The position numbers were made by a program, and so were the translations under genes. Source: Marinobacter sp. LA51 (GTDB lineage: Bacteria > Pseudomonadota > Gammaproteobacteria > Pseudomonadales > Oleiphilaceae). From it: a DNA stretch of 64,000 nt. The notes under the pieces are model-generated. The model was given only the letters and a program-made list of their open reading frames with translations, was not told where the DNA came from and did not search any database. Shown piece by piece: positions 1 to 8,662 of this stretch. Numbering within the stretch: the first letter of the stretch is position 1; every line of letters begins with the position of its first letter. The stretch spans positions 1,736,001 through 1,800,000 of the forward strand of contig NZ_AP028070.1 in the NCBI RefSeq assembly GCF_030297175.1, read 5' to 3'.

Positions 1-892
1 TCGGGTCTTCACCCAGCCTGCGGGTGAGCTGGTTGAGATTGCGTAAAGTGTTGCGCAATTCCCGCAACGCTGGTGACAGGTCGCCCATTCCCTGCAGGCC
101 TGATTCGATGGCGCCCTGATTGTTCTGGGTTAGCCGGTCAATGCGCGCTGACGTTGTTTCGATGGTTTTCAGCGCAGCATTCAGGGAGCCGAGCACTGCA
201 CGCCCCTCGTTTTCCAGAAGGGCATTGGCGTTGTCAGATACCTGGGAGACCTTCACGGCCGCTTCACCGGCCCGTTGGCTGGCCGAATCCAGTCGTGCCA
301 GCAACTCGTTCAGCCGGCCGCGCTGGTCGAGCAGGGCGTCGGATACTTCCCGGGTGTTGTCGAGAACGGCGGTCAGGTTCTCAATATTCTTGTCCGAAAA
401 CATCTTGTTGGCATCGACCAGCAGGGACTCGGCTTTTTGCAACAGACTCTGACCATTGGCGAGGAGGCTGTCGAGCGCGGACGGCTTCGCGATGATCAGT
501 GGCGGATCATTAATATCCCCGATCAGCTCGGGGCTGTCCGGGGTGCCGCCACTGAATTGCACGCTCATGCTGCCGGTGATGTTGGCAAGTACGAGCGAGG
601 CCTGGGTGTTTTCCCGAATCGGAATGTTCTTATCGACTCGGATCAGCACGCGCACCTGACTCGGATCGCGGGGATTGAGCTTCAGCTCCACCACATCGCC
701 AACCTGCACACCGCTGTAAAGCACCGGGTTGCCCTTTGAGAGGCCGCTAACCGGCTGATTAAATCCGATCTGATAGTAGGACCAGTCGCGATCGGCGGTT
801 GATTTCGCGAGCCACAGGGCAAACAGCAACGCCGCTACAAACGCCAGCAGCGTAAACAGTCCGATAATAACGTGATGGGCCTTCGGTTCCAT
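1..892 (-). CDS. MCE/MlaD-family lipid transport protein (partial, C-terminus outside window)
   Basis: This is the periplasmic substrate-binding component of an MCE-type ABC lipid transporter. Reading from the ATG at 892, residues about 8-30 form a single membrane anchor (VIIGLFTLLAFVAALLFALW), followed by an MCE domain at about 40-120 and a long helical, Gln/Leu-rich stretch that runs off the left edge. At more than 297 residues it is longer than the short MlaD protein of E. coli. It lies 5 bases downstream of the ATPase gene, so the three genes at 1-2904 read as one operon. The missing end may include a C-terminal tail, and an auxiliary lipoprotein gene could follow outside the window. Family assignment is firm; the lipid moved is unknown. 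Confidence 0.85.
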   Translation of the reverse strand, partial: MEPKAHHVIIGLFTLLAFVAALLFALWLAKSTADRDWSYYQIGFNQPVSGLSKGNPVLYSGVQVGDVVELKLNPRDPSQVRVLIRVDKNIPIRENTQASLVLANITGSMSVQFSGGTPDSPELIGDINDPPLIIAKPSALDSLLANGQSLLQKAESLLVDANKMFSDKNIENLTAVLDNTREVSDALLDQRGRLNELLARLDSASQRAGEAAVKVSQVSDNANALLENEGRAVLGSLNAALKTIETTSARIDRLTQNNQGAIESGLQGMGDLSPALRELRNTLRNLNQLTRRLGEDP

Positions 893-897
893 GGTGA

Positions 898-1728
898 CTA
901 CTCCTGTGGCCTCAGTGCGTTTGCCCCGGTGGCGCTGCTCGCCGCGCGCCCACGCGGGCCGTTAAAATAATCCTGAATCCAGGGGTCGTCGATGGTGGCA
1001 ACACGCTCCAGCCGGTCGGCAACCAAAACCTGTTTCTTTGCCAGTACCGCGATGCGATCGCAGGTGGCGTAAAGCGTGTCCAAGTCGTGGGTGACCAGAA
1101 ATACCGTAAAACCGAGCGCGTCCCGCAAGGTCAGGATCAGCCGATCAAACGCGGCTGCGCCAATGGGGTCGAGGCCCGCGGTCGGTTCATCCAGAAACAG
1201 AATTTCCGGATCTAGCGCCAGCGCCCGTGCCAGGGCTGCCCGTTTAACCATGCCACCCGACAGCTCCGCCGGGTATTTCAGTGCAGCTTCCGGCGGTAAT
1301 CCGGTTAGTGCCAGCTTCACTCGGGCCAGGTGCTCTGCGTCTGGCCTGCTCAGACCCGCATGCTCGATCAGTGGCACCGCCACGTTTTCCTGCAAGCTTA
1401 ACGACGAAAACAGGGCCCCGCCCTGAAACAGCACGCCAAGCCGCTGCTCAATCAGAGAGCGGTCACCTGCAGAAAGCTCCTGGAGATCCTGCCCAAACAC
1501 CCGAATGTGTCCCGACGTGGGTCGGTTCAGCCCAACAATGGTTCTGAGTAATACCGTTTTGCCGGTACCGGATCCTCCGACTACGCCAAGGATTTCCCCG
1601 GTCATTACGTCGAGGTCCAGGTTTTCATGAATTACCTGGCTGCCAAACCGGTTGCAGAGTTCGCGAACCTGAATCACGGTCTGGCCCTGTAGGTCAGGAT
1701 GGGGCGCAAGTTGATGGTGTTTAAGCAT
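898..1728 (-). CDS. MlaF-like ABC transporter ATP-binding protein
   Basis: This is the cytoplasmic ATPase of the MCE lipid transporter encoded by this operon. The 276-residue protein has a Walker A motif (GGSGTGKT, about residues 51-58), the family-typical signature LSGGMVKRAALARAL and a Walker B ending in LFLDEPTAGLDP. The SGGM form of the signature is characteristic of the MlaF/MkL branch rather than of sugar or amino-acid importers. The residues before the ATPase core (about 1-17) are slightly extended. It starts 3 bases after the permease stop, which fits translational coupling. The role is in phospholipid or hydrophobic compound trafficking between membranes; direction and substrate cannot be read from the sequence. 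Confidence 0.9.
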   Translation of the reverse strand: MLKHHQLAPHPDLQGQTVIQVRELCNRFGSQVIHENLDLDVMTGEILGVVGGSGTGKTVLLRTIVGLNRPTSGHIRVFGQDLQELSAGDRSLIEQRLGVLFQGGALFSSLSLQENVAVPLIEHAGLSRPDAEHLARVKLALTGLPPEAALKYPAELSGGMVKRAALARALALDPEILFLDEPTAGLDPIGAAAFDRLILTLRDALGFTVFLVTHDLDTLYATCDRIAVLAKKQVLVADRLERVATIDDPWIQDYFNGPRGRAASSATGANALRPQE

Positions 1729-1731
1729 GGC

Positions 1732-2904
1732 CTACACACCCATTTCCATGAAGAACAGGGCTGCAATTGAATCGATCAGAATCACCATGAAAATCGACTG
1801 AACGACGCTGGAAGTGGTGTGCTCGCCAACCGATTGCGCACTGCCGCTAACTTTAAAGCCCTCAAGGCAGCCGATCACCGCAATCAGAAAGGCAAATATC
1901 GGCGCCTTGGAAAGCCCGACCAGGTAGTGTCTGAGCTCAACACTCCGCTCGACAATCGCTATGAACTGCGGAGGGTAGATATCCAACACCAGGGCGCACA
2001 CCGTGGCGCCGCCTGCCATGCCGGCTATCATGCCGACAAATGCGAGGATGGGCAGGCTGATCATCATCGCCAATACCCGTGGAATAACCAGCAGTTCAAT
2101 CGGGTTCAGGCCCAGAGTCCGAATGGCATCCAGTTCCTGATTTACCTTCATTGCGCCTATGTGCGCGGTAAACGCACTGGCGGTGCGGCCCGCCAGCAGA
2201 ATAGCCGCCAGTAACACGCCAAACTCCCGCAGGAAGGAAAACGCCACCAGGTTCACGGTATAGATAGTTGCCCCAAAGCTTTCGAGCACTGTTGCCCCAA
2301 GAAAGGCAACCACGGCGCCCACCAGGAAGGTGAGCAGTGCCACGATGGGCAGCGCATTCAGGCCGGTTTCCTGGATTGCGGCGATGAATGGCGTGACACG
2401 CCATCGCCAGGGTCGCAGGAGTATCGAAAACAGGACGGCCAGGGTTTGCCCGATGAAGCCGTTGAGTGCCTTTAGCAATTGATAGATGCCATCGGTGCGC
2501 TGACCGGTTTCGGCCAGGAATCGGGTGATCACGGGGATGGCGGGCGGTTCTGGCTCGGGGCGGTTAATCACGGCGTCGCACACAGCGCAGAGCAGTGCCG
2601 ATCGCTCGGTAGGAAGTGCATTGGGTGCCGACGCCAGGGAGTGCAGGCGCTCAGGGCCGAGCAGGGTTATTAACTGAGACGCCCCCGCGGTATCGAGACG
2701 TTCCAGATGGGAGAGATCTACGTCCTCAAATGCCTGAGCTGACGCCTCTGCAACGGTTTGCTGAAGAAACGGATAATTCTGCAGCGTCCAGTCACCACGG
2801 ATCTGCAGTGAATTGTCAGTGACAATAGCTTCGCCAGGCGACGAAGCGCTCGCCGCGAAAACCGACTCTTTCTTGCTCGCGGTGCTGGTCACGTTGGTCG
2901 ACAA
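1732..2904 (-). CDS. MlaE-like lipid ABC transporter permease with N-terminal STAS domain
   Basis: This is the integral membrane permease of the MCE transporter. Residues about 30-120 resemble a STAS domain (DLSHLERLDTAGASQL motif), which in the E. coli Mla system is a separate protein, MlaB. The remainder is a MlaE-type permease with about five membrane segments and the conserved stretch MKVNQELDAIRTLGLNPIE, the coupling region that contacts the ATPase. At 390 residues it is the length expected for a STAS-MlaE fusion. The first in-frame start is a TTG at 2904 with no clear ribosome-binding site, so the start is uncertain by up to about 30 residues. It is the first gene of the operon continuing to 1. 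Confidence 0.88.
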   Translation of the reverse strand: MSTNVTSTASKKESVFAASASSPGEAIVTDNSLQIRGDWTLQNYPFLQQTVAEASAQAFEDVDLSHLERLDTAGASQLITLLGPERLHSLASAPNALPTERSALLCAVCDAVINRPEPEPPAIPVITRFLAETGQRTDGIYQLLKALNGFIGQTLAVLFSILLRPWRWRVTPFIAAIQETGLNALPIVALLTFLVGAVVAFLGATVLESFGATIYTVNLVAFSFLREFGVLLAAILLAGRTASAFTAHIGAMKVNQELDAIRTLGLNPIELLVIPRVLAMMISLPILAFVGMIAGMAGGATVCALVLDIYPPQFIAIVERSVELRHYLVGLSKAPIFAFLIAVIGCLEGFKVSGSAQSVGEHTTSSVVQSIFMVILIDSIAALFFMEMGV

Positions 2905-2936
2905 TCCATTGATTGTTTTGGTGGTTAATCACTAGC

Positions 2937-3551
2937 TTAGAGGCTCCACCGACTATCCGCCAGCACCTGCCGGTCCTCTTCATCGTGGCTAGCCAGAACT
3001 ATGGTAATGCCTTGGGCTTTGTGTTCCACCAACATTGCCCGAAGTGTATTTCGAGTATCCTCATCCAGCCCGGTCAGGGGCTCGTCGAGCAGCAGTAAAG
3101 GTTGGTTCCGCAACAGTGCCCGCAACAAAGCCACCCGTTGGCGCTGCCCGCCCGAAAGGGCCGATGGCATCCGCTCGCCAAACCCGGCAAGACCAACCCG
3201 TGCCAGTCCCGCTTGTATCGCCTGCTTCTGTTCGCGGGACAGCTTCATTCCAGGGTGAATGCCAAGGCCGATATTGGTCTGCACATCCAGGTGCTCAAAC
3301 AGGTTGTGTTCCTGGAACACGCTGGTCATGGGGCGTTGCCACGGCGCGAGCTGATCAACGTTCTGCCCCTGCCAGATGATTGTGCCAGCAGCGGGTGAAA
3401 GAAATCCGGCGAGCAGTCCCAGCAGGGTGGATTTGCCAGACCCGCTGGGCCCGTCGATGGCAATGCACTGGCCCCGACCAACTTGGAAATCAAAGCTCCA
3501 GGTACAGTCATTCGACGGGTAGGTAAAGGTCAGGTTGCGAACCTCAAGCAT
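2937..3551 (-). CDS. thiQ: Thiamine ABC transporter ATP-binding protein ThiQ
   Basis: ThiQ powers uptake of thiamine and its phosphates. The start at 3551 gives 204 residues, close to the usual short ThiQ length, and overlaps the end of thiP by 8 bases; a longer reading from 3635 would add 28 residues without family resemblance. Walker A is GPSGSGKST (about 34-42), the signature is LSGGQRQRVALLRALL and Walker B is LLLLDEPLTGLDED. It is the last gene of thiBPQ, which lies behind a TPP riboswitch, so expression should fall when thiamine pyrophosphate is plentiful. The short C-terminus lacks the regulatory domain found in larger importer ATPases. Confidence 0.93.
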   Translation of the reverse strand: MLEVRNLTFTYPSNDCTWSFDFQVGRGQCIAIDGPSGSGKSTLLGLLAGFLSPAAGTIIWQGQNVDQLAPWQRPMTSVFQEHNLFEHLDVQTNIGLGIHPGMKLSREQKQAIQAGLARVGLAGFGERMPSALSGGQRQRVALLRALLRNQPLLLLDEPLTGLDEDTRNTLRAMLVEHKAQGITIVLASHDEEDRQVLADSRWSL

Positions 3552-5226
3552 CCGAGGTCTCCAGTTGATTTGGCATTGGGGCCTGAAGCCCCTGTGACTT
3601 TGTGGGTGGTCTCCCCACCAAATTGAACAGACCAAACAAGGCTAGTAGCACCATCATCAACCAAAGCCCGGTGCCGGCCGCCGCGTTGATTTGATAGCTC
3701 CCTAGTTGCTGGTACAGCAGCACCGGCAGCGTCGGGTTGCCGGGTGATCCAAACAGCGCAATCACGCCGAAATCGCCGAGTGATAAGCCAGTGCCGTAGG
3801 CAAGCCCGAGGGCCAGGGGGCGCCTGAGCCTCGGCCAGTGTAACCAGCGCCAGCGGTACCAACCCCTGATACCCAACTGGTCCGCCAGCCGGATACTCGC
3901 CGGGTCCAGGTTGCGGAGCGGCCCGCGGAGGAGCTGCATGACAAAGGGCAGGGCCATCATGGCATTGATAAGAGCGACTAAGGCCAGCCCTTCGCTGGCG
4001 ATACCGAGTTTTGGTCGCAGCAATAGAAACAGACCGGTGGCCAGAACCAGCGGAGGAATGATCAGCGGCAAATAGGCTGAAGTCTCAAGCAGCCGTGAAA
4101 TAGGCGTGTTGGTGTTGCCCGGTTTCGCCCCGAGTATCAGCAGTGACGTTGCCACCGAGACCACACCTGCGGGCAGGGCAATGCCGAGGCTGAGCGCAGT
4201 TGCCTTCAAGAGTTGCAGGCCCTGATCAGCAAAGCCCGATGGCATCAGCGCATCGGCCAGCCCTGGCAAGCCTCGGGCCAGCACTGCGAGCAGAGGGAGG
4301 GTCAGGAACAGCCCAAACGCCGCAAGCAGTCCGCTATCCAGCAGCTTTCTGACGCCTTTCGCATCAGGACGGGCATGGCTAATGACGAGTTGTCGATCGG
4401 GTATCAGGGCGGTGTTAAGTCCCTTGCGCAACACCAGCCACCAGAGCGTTCCGCAGATCAGTAGCTGTATCAGTGCCAGCAGTGCCGCCCGGCCAGCATC
4501 AAACTCGAAGCGCAGCGCCTGGTAAATGGCGACTTCAATAGTGGATGTCGCCGGCCCGCCACCCAAGGTCATGACAATGGCGAAACTGGTGAAGCAGAGA
4601 GTGAATACTAACGCCACGATCCCGGGTAAAACCGGCCGGATACTGGGCCATTCCAGGCTGCGCCAGAGCCAGAGTGAGCCAAGGCCCAATTGGCTGGCAA
4701 TGCGGCGCTGAGTCGATGGGGCGCTTTCCAAAGCTTGCAGCAGAATGCGCGCAGCCAGAGGTGCATTGAAGAAAACATGGGCCAGCACAATGCCGTTGAG
4801 GCCATACAGGTTCCAACTCAAGGACGGCAGCCACTCTTGAATCGCAACGGTCAGCCAGCCTTGCCGACCATACATACTGACCAGCCCGGACACGGCAACG
4901 ATGGTGGGTATCACCAGGCTGAGCTCCATCAGCCTTAGCAGCAGGGCGCGCCCGACAAATTTCCGGTGGCGGTCCAGCGCCCGGGCAATGGGAAGGGCGA
5001 GCAAGACACTGATAGATACCGACAGGAACGCCTGCCAGAGTGTGAACAGCACCACGCTGCGCAGATAACGGCTAGTCCACAAGTCGCCTATGTCCAGCGC
5101 CGGCGCCTGCCAGAACAAGGCGCCAGCACCACTGACTGTCAGCAAGACAATCGCCAGTGCAAACAGGCAACCTGGCCAGTGCTGCCAGCCCGGTTGACTG
5201 AGAGGAGCGCGAGTGAAATCAGACAT
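3544..5226 (-). CDS. thiP: Thiamine ABC transporter permease ThiP
   Basis: ThiP is the inner-membrane channel of the thiamine importer. The 560-residue protein has two fused permease halves of about five to six membrane helices each. The first half carries the loop around ESAPSTQRRIASQLGLGSLW and the second the matching DQLGIRGWYRWRWLHWP, which are the two EAA-type loops that dock on ThiQ. Such an internally duplicated permease is typical of ThiP and its iron-importing relatives; the thi identity rests on the neighbouring ThiB, ThiQ and TPP aptamer. It starts 15 bases after thiB and ends inside the thiQ start region, so all three are expected on one transcript. Confidence 0.92.
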   Translation of the reverse strand: MSDFTRAPLSQPGWQHWPGCLFALAIVLLTVSGAGALFWQAPALDIGDLWTSRYLRSVVLFTLWQAFLSVSISVLLALPIARALDRHRKFVGRALLLRLMELSLVIPTIVAVSGLVSMYGRQGWLTVAIQEWLPSLSWNLYGLNGIVLAHVFFNAPLAARILLQALESAPSTQRRIASQLGLGSLWLWRSLEWPSIRPVLPGIVALVFTLCFTSFAIVMTLGGGPATSTIEVAIYQALRFEFDAGRAALLALIQLLICGTLWWLVLRKGLNTALIPDRQLVISHARPDAKGVRKLLDSGLLAAFGLFLTLPLLAVLARGLPGLADALMPSGFADQGLQLLKATALSLGIALPAGVVSVATSLLILGAKPGNTNTPISRLLETSAYLPLIIPPLVLATGLFLLLRPKLGIASEGLALVALINAMMALPFVMQLLRGPLRNLDPASIRLADQLGIRGWYRWRWLHWPRLRRPLALGLAYGTGLSLGDFGVIALFGSPGNPTLPVLLYQQLGSYQINAAAGTGLWLMMVLLALFGLFNLVGRPPTKSQGLQAPMPNQLETSDA

Positions 5227-5241
5227 AAACGACTGGCCCGG

Positions 5242-6246
5242 TTATCGGGTCATGGCGTTCAGCCATTCGTCCAGCCAGGCGCGCCGATTTTTCGCCACTT
5301 CAGCGGGCTCAAAGTAGCGGGCTTCGCTTGGAGTGATCAGTTTATCGAAGACATCGGGCAATTCAGGGCCAAGGTTGATGGCTGGATACATCACGTTCTT
5401 CAGGGGAATGTGAAGCTGGAACCCGTCGGTCAGCATAAACTGCAGAAACTCCCGGCCCAGCTCTTTCTGATTAGATGAATCTACCAGAGCCGCTACTTCC
5501 ACTTGCAGGTAGTGCCCCTCGGCAAAATTCGCCGCCTGATAACGGTCGGTTTTATCGATCGCCATGTGATAGGCGGGCGAGGTGCTGTAGGACAGGATCA
5601 TCGGTGCTTCGCCATTCATGAACAGTGAGAAGTAACCATCGCTCCAGCTCTTGGTGGTGGTCAGAATCTTGTCCTTGAGCTGTGTCCATTTCTCTGGCGC
5701 CTGGTCTCCGTAGACATGGCGCAGCCACAACAAAAGTCCCAGACCCGGGGTGCTGGTGCGCGGGTCCTGGATGATGATCTTCAAATCATCCGGCGCAGCA
5801 ATCAGTTCTTCCAGGCTGGCTGGCGGATTGGGCAATTGCTCGGTGTCGTAGACAAACGCAAAATAGCCCCAGTCAAAGGGCACGAACAGGTCGTCGGCCC
5901 AGTCAATGGGTAGGTTCAGAGAACTGGTGTCAATCTTGTGGGCGGCCAGCAAGCCAGTCTGTCGGGCAGTCTCCATGGTGCCGGTATCCAGCCCCAGAAC
6001 TACATCCGCCTCGCTGCTATCGCCTTCAAGACGAAGCCGCTGGAGGATGTCGCCGCTGCTTTCCAGAACCACGAAGTTCACCTGGCAACTGCACTGCTGC
6101 TCGAACGCGGTTTTTACGGCAGGGCCGGGGCCCCAGTCTGAGGCAAAGGAAGGATAGGTATAAACAGTCAGTTCGCTGGCCGCCTGTGCAGTGGCAGAAA
6201 GCGGCAGAAGCAGGGCAAGCAGTAAACGTGCGGTAGGTAGGTGCAT
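5242..6246 (-). CDS. thiB: Thiamine-binding periplasmic protein ThiB
   Basis: ThiB captures thiamine in the periplasm and delivers it to ThiPQ. The start at 6246 gives 334 residues with a clean signal peptide (MHLPTARLLLALLLPLSATAQAA) and a GGAGGA ribosome-binding site about 10 bases upstream; an in-frame ATG at 6285 and one at 6300 would spoil the signal peptide. The mature protein begins with the ELTVYTYPSFASDWGPGP segment typical of ThiB, followed by a class II solute-binding fold. It is the first gene of the operon and follows the TPP riboswitch. Its ribosome-binding site and start codon lie in a potential hairpin, described separately. Confidence 0.93.
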   Translation of the reverse strand: MHLPTARLLLALLLPLSATAQAASELTVYTYPSFASDWGPGPAVKTAFEQQCSCQVNFVVLESSGDILQRLRLEGDSSEADVVLGLDTGTMETARQTGLLAAHKIDTSSLNLPIDWADDLFVPFDWGYFAFVYDTEQLPNPPASLEELIAAPDDLKIIIQDPRTSTPGLGLLLWLRHVYGDQAPEKWTQLKDKILTTTKSWSDGYFSLFMNGEAPMILSYSTSPAYHMAIDKTDRYQAANFAEGHYLQVEVAALVDSSNQKELGREFLQFMLTDGFQLHIPLKNVMYPAINLGPELPDVFDKLITPSEARYFEPAEVAKNRRAWLDEWLNAMTR

Positions 6247-6286
6247 GGTTGTAGATTCCTCCGGGAAAACTGGGGGAGCAACCATG
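6244..6286 (-). promoter_or_regulatory. Candidate hairpin sequestering the thiB ribosome-binding site and start codon
   Basis: On the minus strand CATGGTTG... is mirrored exactly: plus-strand arms CATGGTTG (6244-6251) and CAACCATG (6279-6286) are perfect 8-base complements. Inside them CTCC (6275-6278 on the minus strand) faces the GGAG of the thiB ribosome-binding site (6259-6262). The thiB ATG is itself in one arm. This fits a translational expression platform downstream of the TPP aptamer, but the switching partner was not worked out. Confidence 0.5.
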
Positions 6287-6312
6287 GCGCGGGCCACCAA
6301 CCGTGGTGAGCA

Positions 6313-6394
6313 CTCAATCCCTTCGCCGGCATAATCCGGATCAGGTTCCGCGGGTCTGGTCTCAGCCCTGTGTCGAAGAGGGCACCCCGTTGAG
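6313..6394 (-). ncRNA. TPP (THI element) riboswitch
   Basis: Read on the minus strand, the conserved TPP aptamer blocks occur in order: GGGGTGCCC, the GCTGAGA box, GAACCTGATCCGG and GCGAAGGGA. The outer P1 helix is formed by CTCAA (6390-6394) with TTGAG (6313-6317). The aptamer ends about 65 bases before the thiB start and controls thiBPQ. Binding of thiamine pyrophosphate is expected to reduce expression. Confidence 0.95.
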
Positions 6395-6507
6395 TTGGCC
6401 GAAGTATATCATGCTGCTAATTGGTCTGTCTGAAGCCGGGTATTCAGGCGGGAGGCGGCTAAAAATTGTCCAGAAACCATTATAAAACAAAAAGTTGAAA
6501 AAAGAGG

Positions 6508-6535
6508 TTGACGGAATCGGCCGAATCCGTAGAAT
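6508..6535 (+). promoter_or_regulatory. Promoter of the tRNA-Gly/tRNA-Cys operon
   Basis: TTGACG at 6508-6513 and TAGAAT at 6530-6535 are separated by 16 bases. The sequence just after the -10 box is G/C rich, as in stable-RNA promoters under stringent control. The tRNA-Gly gene begins 18 bases downstream. Confidence 0.75.
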
Positions 6536-6552
6536 ACGCCCTCGTTGACCAA

Positions 6553-6628
6553 GCGGGAATAGCTCAGTTGGTAGAGCACAACCTTGCCAAGGTTGGGGTC
6601 GCGAGTTCGAATCTCGTTTCCCGCTCCA
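6553..6628 (+). tRNA. tRNA-Gly (anticodon GCC)
   Basis: A full cloverleaf is visible: acceptor GCGGGAA paired with TTCCCGC, D arm GCTC...GAGC, anticodon stem CAACC/GGTTG with loop TTGCCAA giving anticodon GCC, and T arm with GTTCGAATC. The CCA end is encoded at 6626-6628. Confidence 0.97.
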
Positions 6629-6694
6629 GTTAACACAGTCTCTCAATGCCCACCTGAGAGCATGAAAGTCCTCCTCCTAAACGGACTTTTACCC

Positions 6695-6768
6695 GGCGCG
6701 GTGGCAGAGTGGTTATGCAGCGGACTGCAACTCCGTGTACGCCGGTTCGATTCCGACCCGCGCCTCCA
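6695..6768 (+). tRNA. tRNA-Cys (anticodon GCA)
   Basis: Acceptor GGCGCGG pairs with CCGCGCC, the anticodon loop CTGCAAC gives GCA, and the T loop is GTTCGATTC. CCA is encoded at 6766-6768. It lies 66 bases after tRNA-Gly and is probably on the same transcript; a glycine-cysteine tRNA pair is a common gammaproteobacterial arrangement. Confidence 0.96.
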
Positions 6769-6936
6769 TTTTTACCCCCTCTTATCAATATTTAAGCTCC
6801 AAGCCAGATTCGTCTCGCTGTGCAGCTAATTCCCGATCTTCTGGTGCCTCGACACACTGCTATGCTTCAATGACGTGTAATCTGCCAGACCAGCAGAAAA
6901 TGCTGTCTGTTGTGCTTCGGTGCGTGGTCGAAAATA

Positions 6937-8652
6937 ATGAAAACAGACGAACAGAAGGTCAAACGCCGGCGTTCCGGCCTTCGTGGCCGACAACTGGAAC
7001 CGTCGGTTCTGTCAGAGCTGCGGCACCTGATCGGTGACGAACGTACTGATTCGTCGTTGCGCTACCGCGATCGACTGATCGAGCACCTGCATGTACTTCA
7101 GGATGCCGAGGGCTGCCTCTCCATGCCCCGTCTCCGGGCCCTTTCTACATTCATGAACCTACCCATGGCCGCCATTCATGAAACGGCCACGTTTTACGCC
7201 CATTTCGATGTTGTTCATGACGAGCAATCGCCACCACCGGCAATAACACTTCGGGTATGCGACTCGCTTTCGTGCCAACTGGCGGGCGCAGGCTCACTGC
7301 ACGAGGCGCTGGCTGATGGGCATGACCCGAGTCAGGTGCGTGTTGTGCACGCACCCTGCATGGGCCGCTGTGATACAGCACCCGTGGTGGCCGTGGGGCA
7401 ACATCATGTATGCAACGCCACTGCCCAGGCGGTTGGCGCGGCAGTTGAACAAAAACATCTTCAACCCGACGACATCCACTGGCAGAAGCTGGCGGATTAC
7501 CGATCGGTGGGTGGTTACCAGTTGCTGAAGGATTGCCGGGAAGGACGGGTTACCGTCGAGTCCCTTGCTGAAGAACTTGAGCAGGCGGGCCTGCGCGGCC
7601 TTGGCGGCGCGGGGTTCCCCACGTTCCGAAAATGGCAGGCCGTGCGTGCCGAGCCCGGGCCCCGCTACGCGGTAATTAACGCAGACGAGGGTGAACCGGG
7701 TACGTTCAAAGATCGTTTTTACCTGGAACGAGAACCCCATGTTTTTCTGGAAGGTGCGCTGGTTAGCGCCTGGGTGGTTGAGGCGAAGGCTCTCTACATA
7801 TATCTGCGGGATGAATATCCCGGCCTGCACCGTGTGATTAAAGAGGCCATAGCGGAGCTGGAATCAGCCGGAATCGTTGAGCAGGGCTTCGTCATCCTGC
7901 GTCGGGGCGCGGGCGCGTATATCTGCGGCGAGGAATCCGCCCTGATCGAGTCCCTGGAAGGTAAACCCGGCAAGCCACGCCATCGCCCGCCATTTGTCGC
8001 CCAGAAAGGACTGTTTAACCAGCCAACTCTCGTTAATAACGTCGAGACCGTTTACTGGATTCCGCGCATCCATGCCCAGGGCGCCGACTGGTTCGCCAGC
8101 CAGGGGCGGCATGGTCGCAAGGGGCTTCGCAGCTTTTCGGTCTCCGGGCGAGTCGCGCGGCCCGGTGTGCATGTCGCACCCGCAGGCATCACTCTCAATG
8201 AGTTGATAGCGGAATACTGCGGTGGCATGGCGAAAGGGCATCGCCTGCTGGCCTACCTTCCCGGTGGGGCTTCCGGGGGCATACTGCCGGCCAGCAAAGC
8301 CGACATACCGCTGGATTTCGACACTTTGCAGGAGCACGGCTGCTTCATCGGCTCTGCGGCGGTTATCGTCCTCTCTGATCAGGATGATTTGGCCGCTGCG
8401 GCCACCAATCTTTTGAGCTTTTTTGCGGATGAATCCTGCGGCCAGTGCACGCCCTGCCGCGTGGGCACCGAAAAAATGCTTACCTTGCTGGAGCGCGATA
8501 CCTGGGATGAGCAAACGCTCCAACAGCTGGCCAGAGTGATGGCAGATGCCTCTATCTGCGGTCTCGGCCAGGCTGCGCCCAATCCGGTGTTGAGTCTGCT
8601 GCGGGACTTCCGTAGCGAGCTCGCCAGCCAAAAACTGATCGCGAAAGGGTAG
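6937..8652 (+). CDS. NAD-dependent formate dehydrogenase beta subunit (NuoE-NuoF-like fusion)
   Basis: This subunit passes electrons from the formate-oxidising alpha subunit to NAD+. From the ATG at 6937 it has 571 residues. The first 150 are a thioredoxin-like [2Fe-2S] domain as in NuoE/FdsG, with ligands C108, C113, C141 and C145 (CMGRCDTAP). The rest is NuoF/FdsB-like: an FMN/NAD region with GLRGLGGAGFPTFRKW and CGEESALIESLEGKPG, and a C-terminal [4Fe-4S] site ESCGQCTPC plus a later CGLGQ. In many fds operons these are two genes; here they are fused. A TTG at 6910 is also in frame but has no advantage. The alpha-subunit gene follows 10 bases later. Confidence 0.9.
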   Translation: MKTDEQKVKRRRSGLRGRQLEPSVLSELRHLIGDERTDSSLRYRDRLIEHLHVLQDAEGCLSMPRLRALSTFMNLPMAAIHETATFYAHFDVVHDEQSPPPAITLRVCDSLSCQLAGAGSLHEALADGHDPSQVRVVHAPCMGRCDTAPVVAVGQHHVCNATAQAVGAAVEQKHLQPDDIHWQKLADYRSVGGYQLLKDCREGRVTVESLAEELEQAGLRGLGGAGFPTFRKWQAVRAEPGPRYAVINADEGEPGTFKDRFYLEREPHVFLEGALVSAWVVEAKALYIYLRDEYPGLHRVIKEAIAELESAGIVEQGFVILRRGAGAYICGEESALIESLEGKPGKPRHRPPFVAQKGLFNQPTLVNNVETVYWIPRIHAQGADWFASQGRHGRKGLRSFSVSGRVARPGVHVAPAGITLNELIAEYCGGMAKGHRLLAYLPGGASGGILPASKADIPLDFDTLQEHGCFIGSAAVIVLSDQDDLAAAATNLLSFFADESCGQCTPCRVGTEKMLTLLERDTWDEQTLQQLARVMADASICGLGQAAPNPVLSLLRDFRSELASQKLIAKG

Positions 8653-8662
8653 GGAGGCTGCC

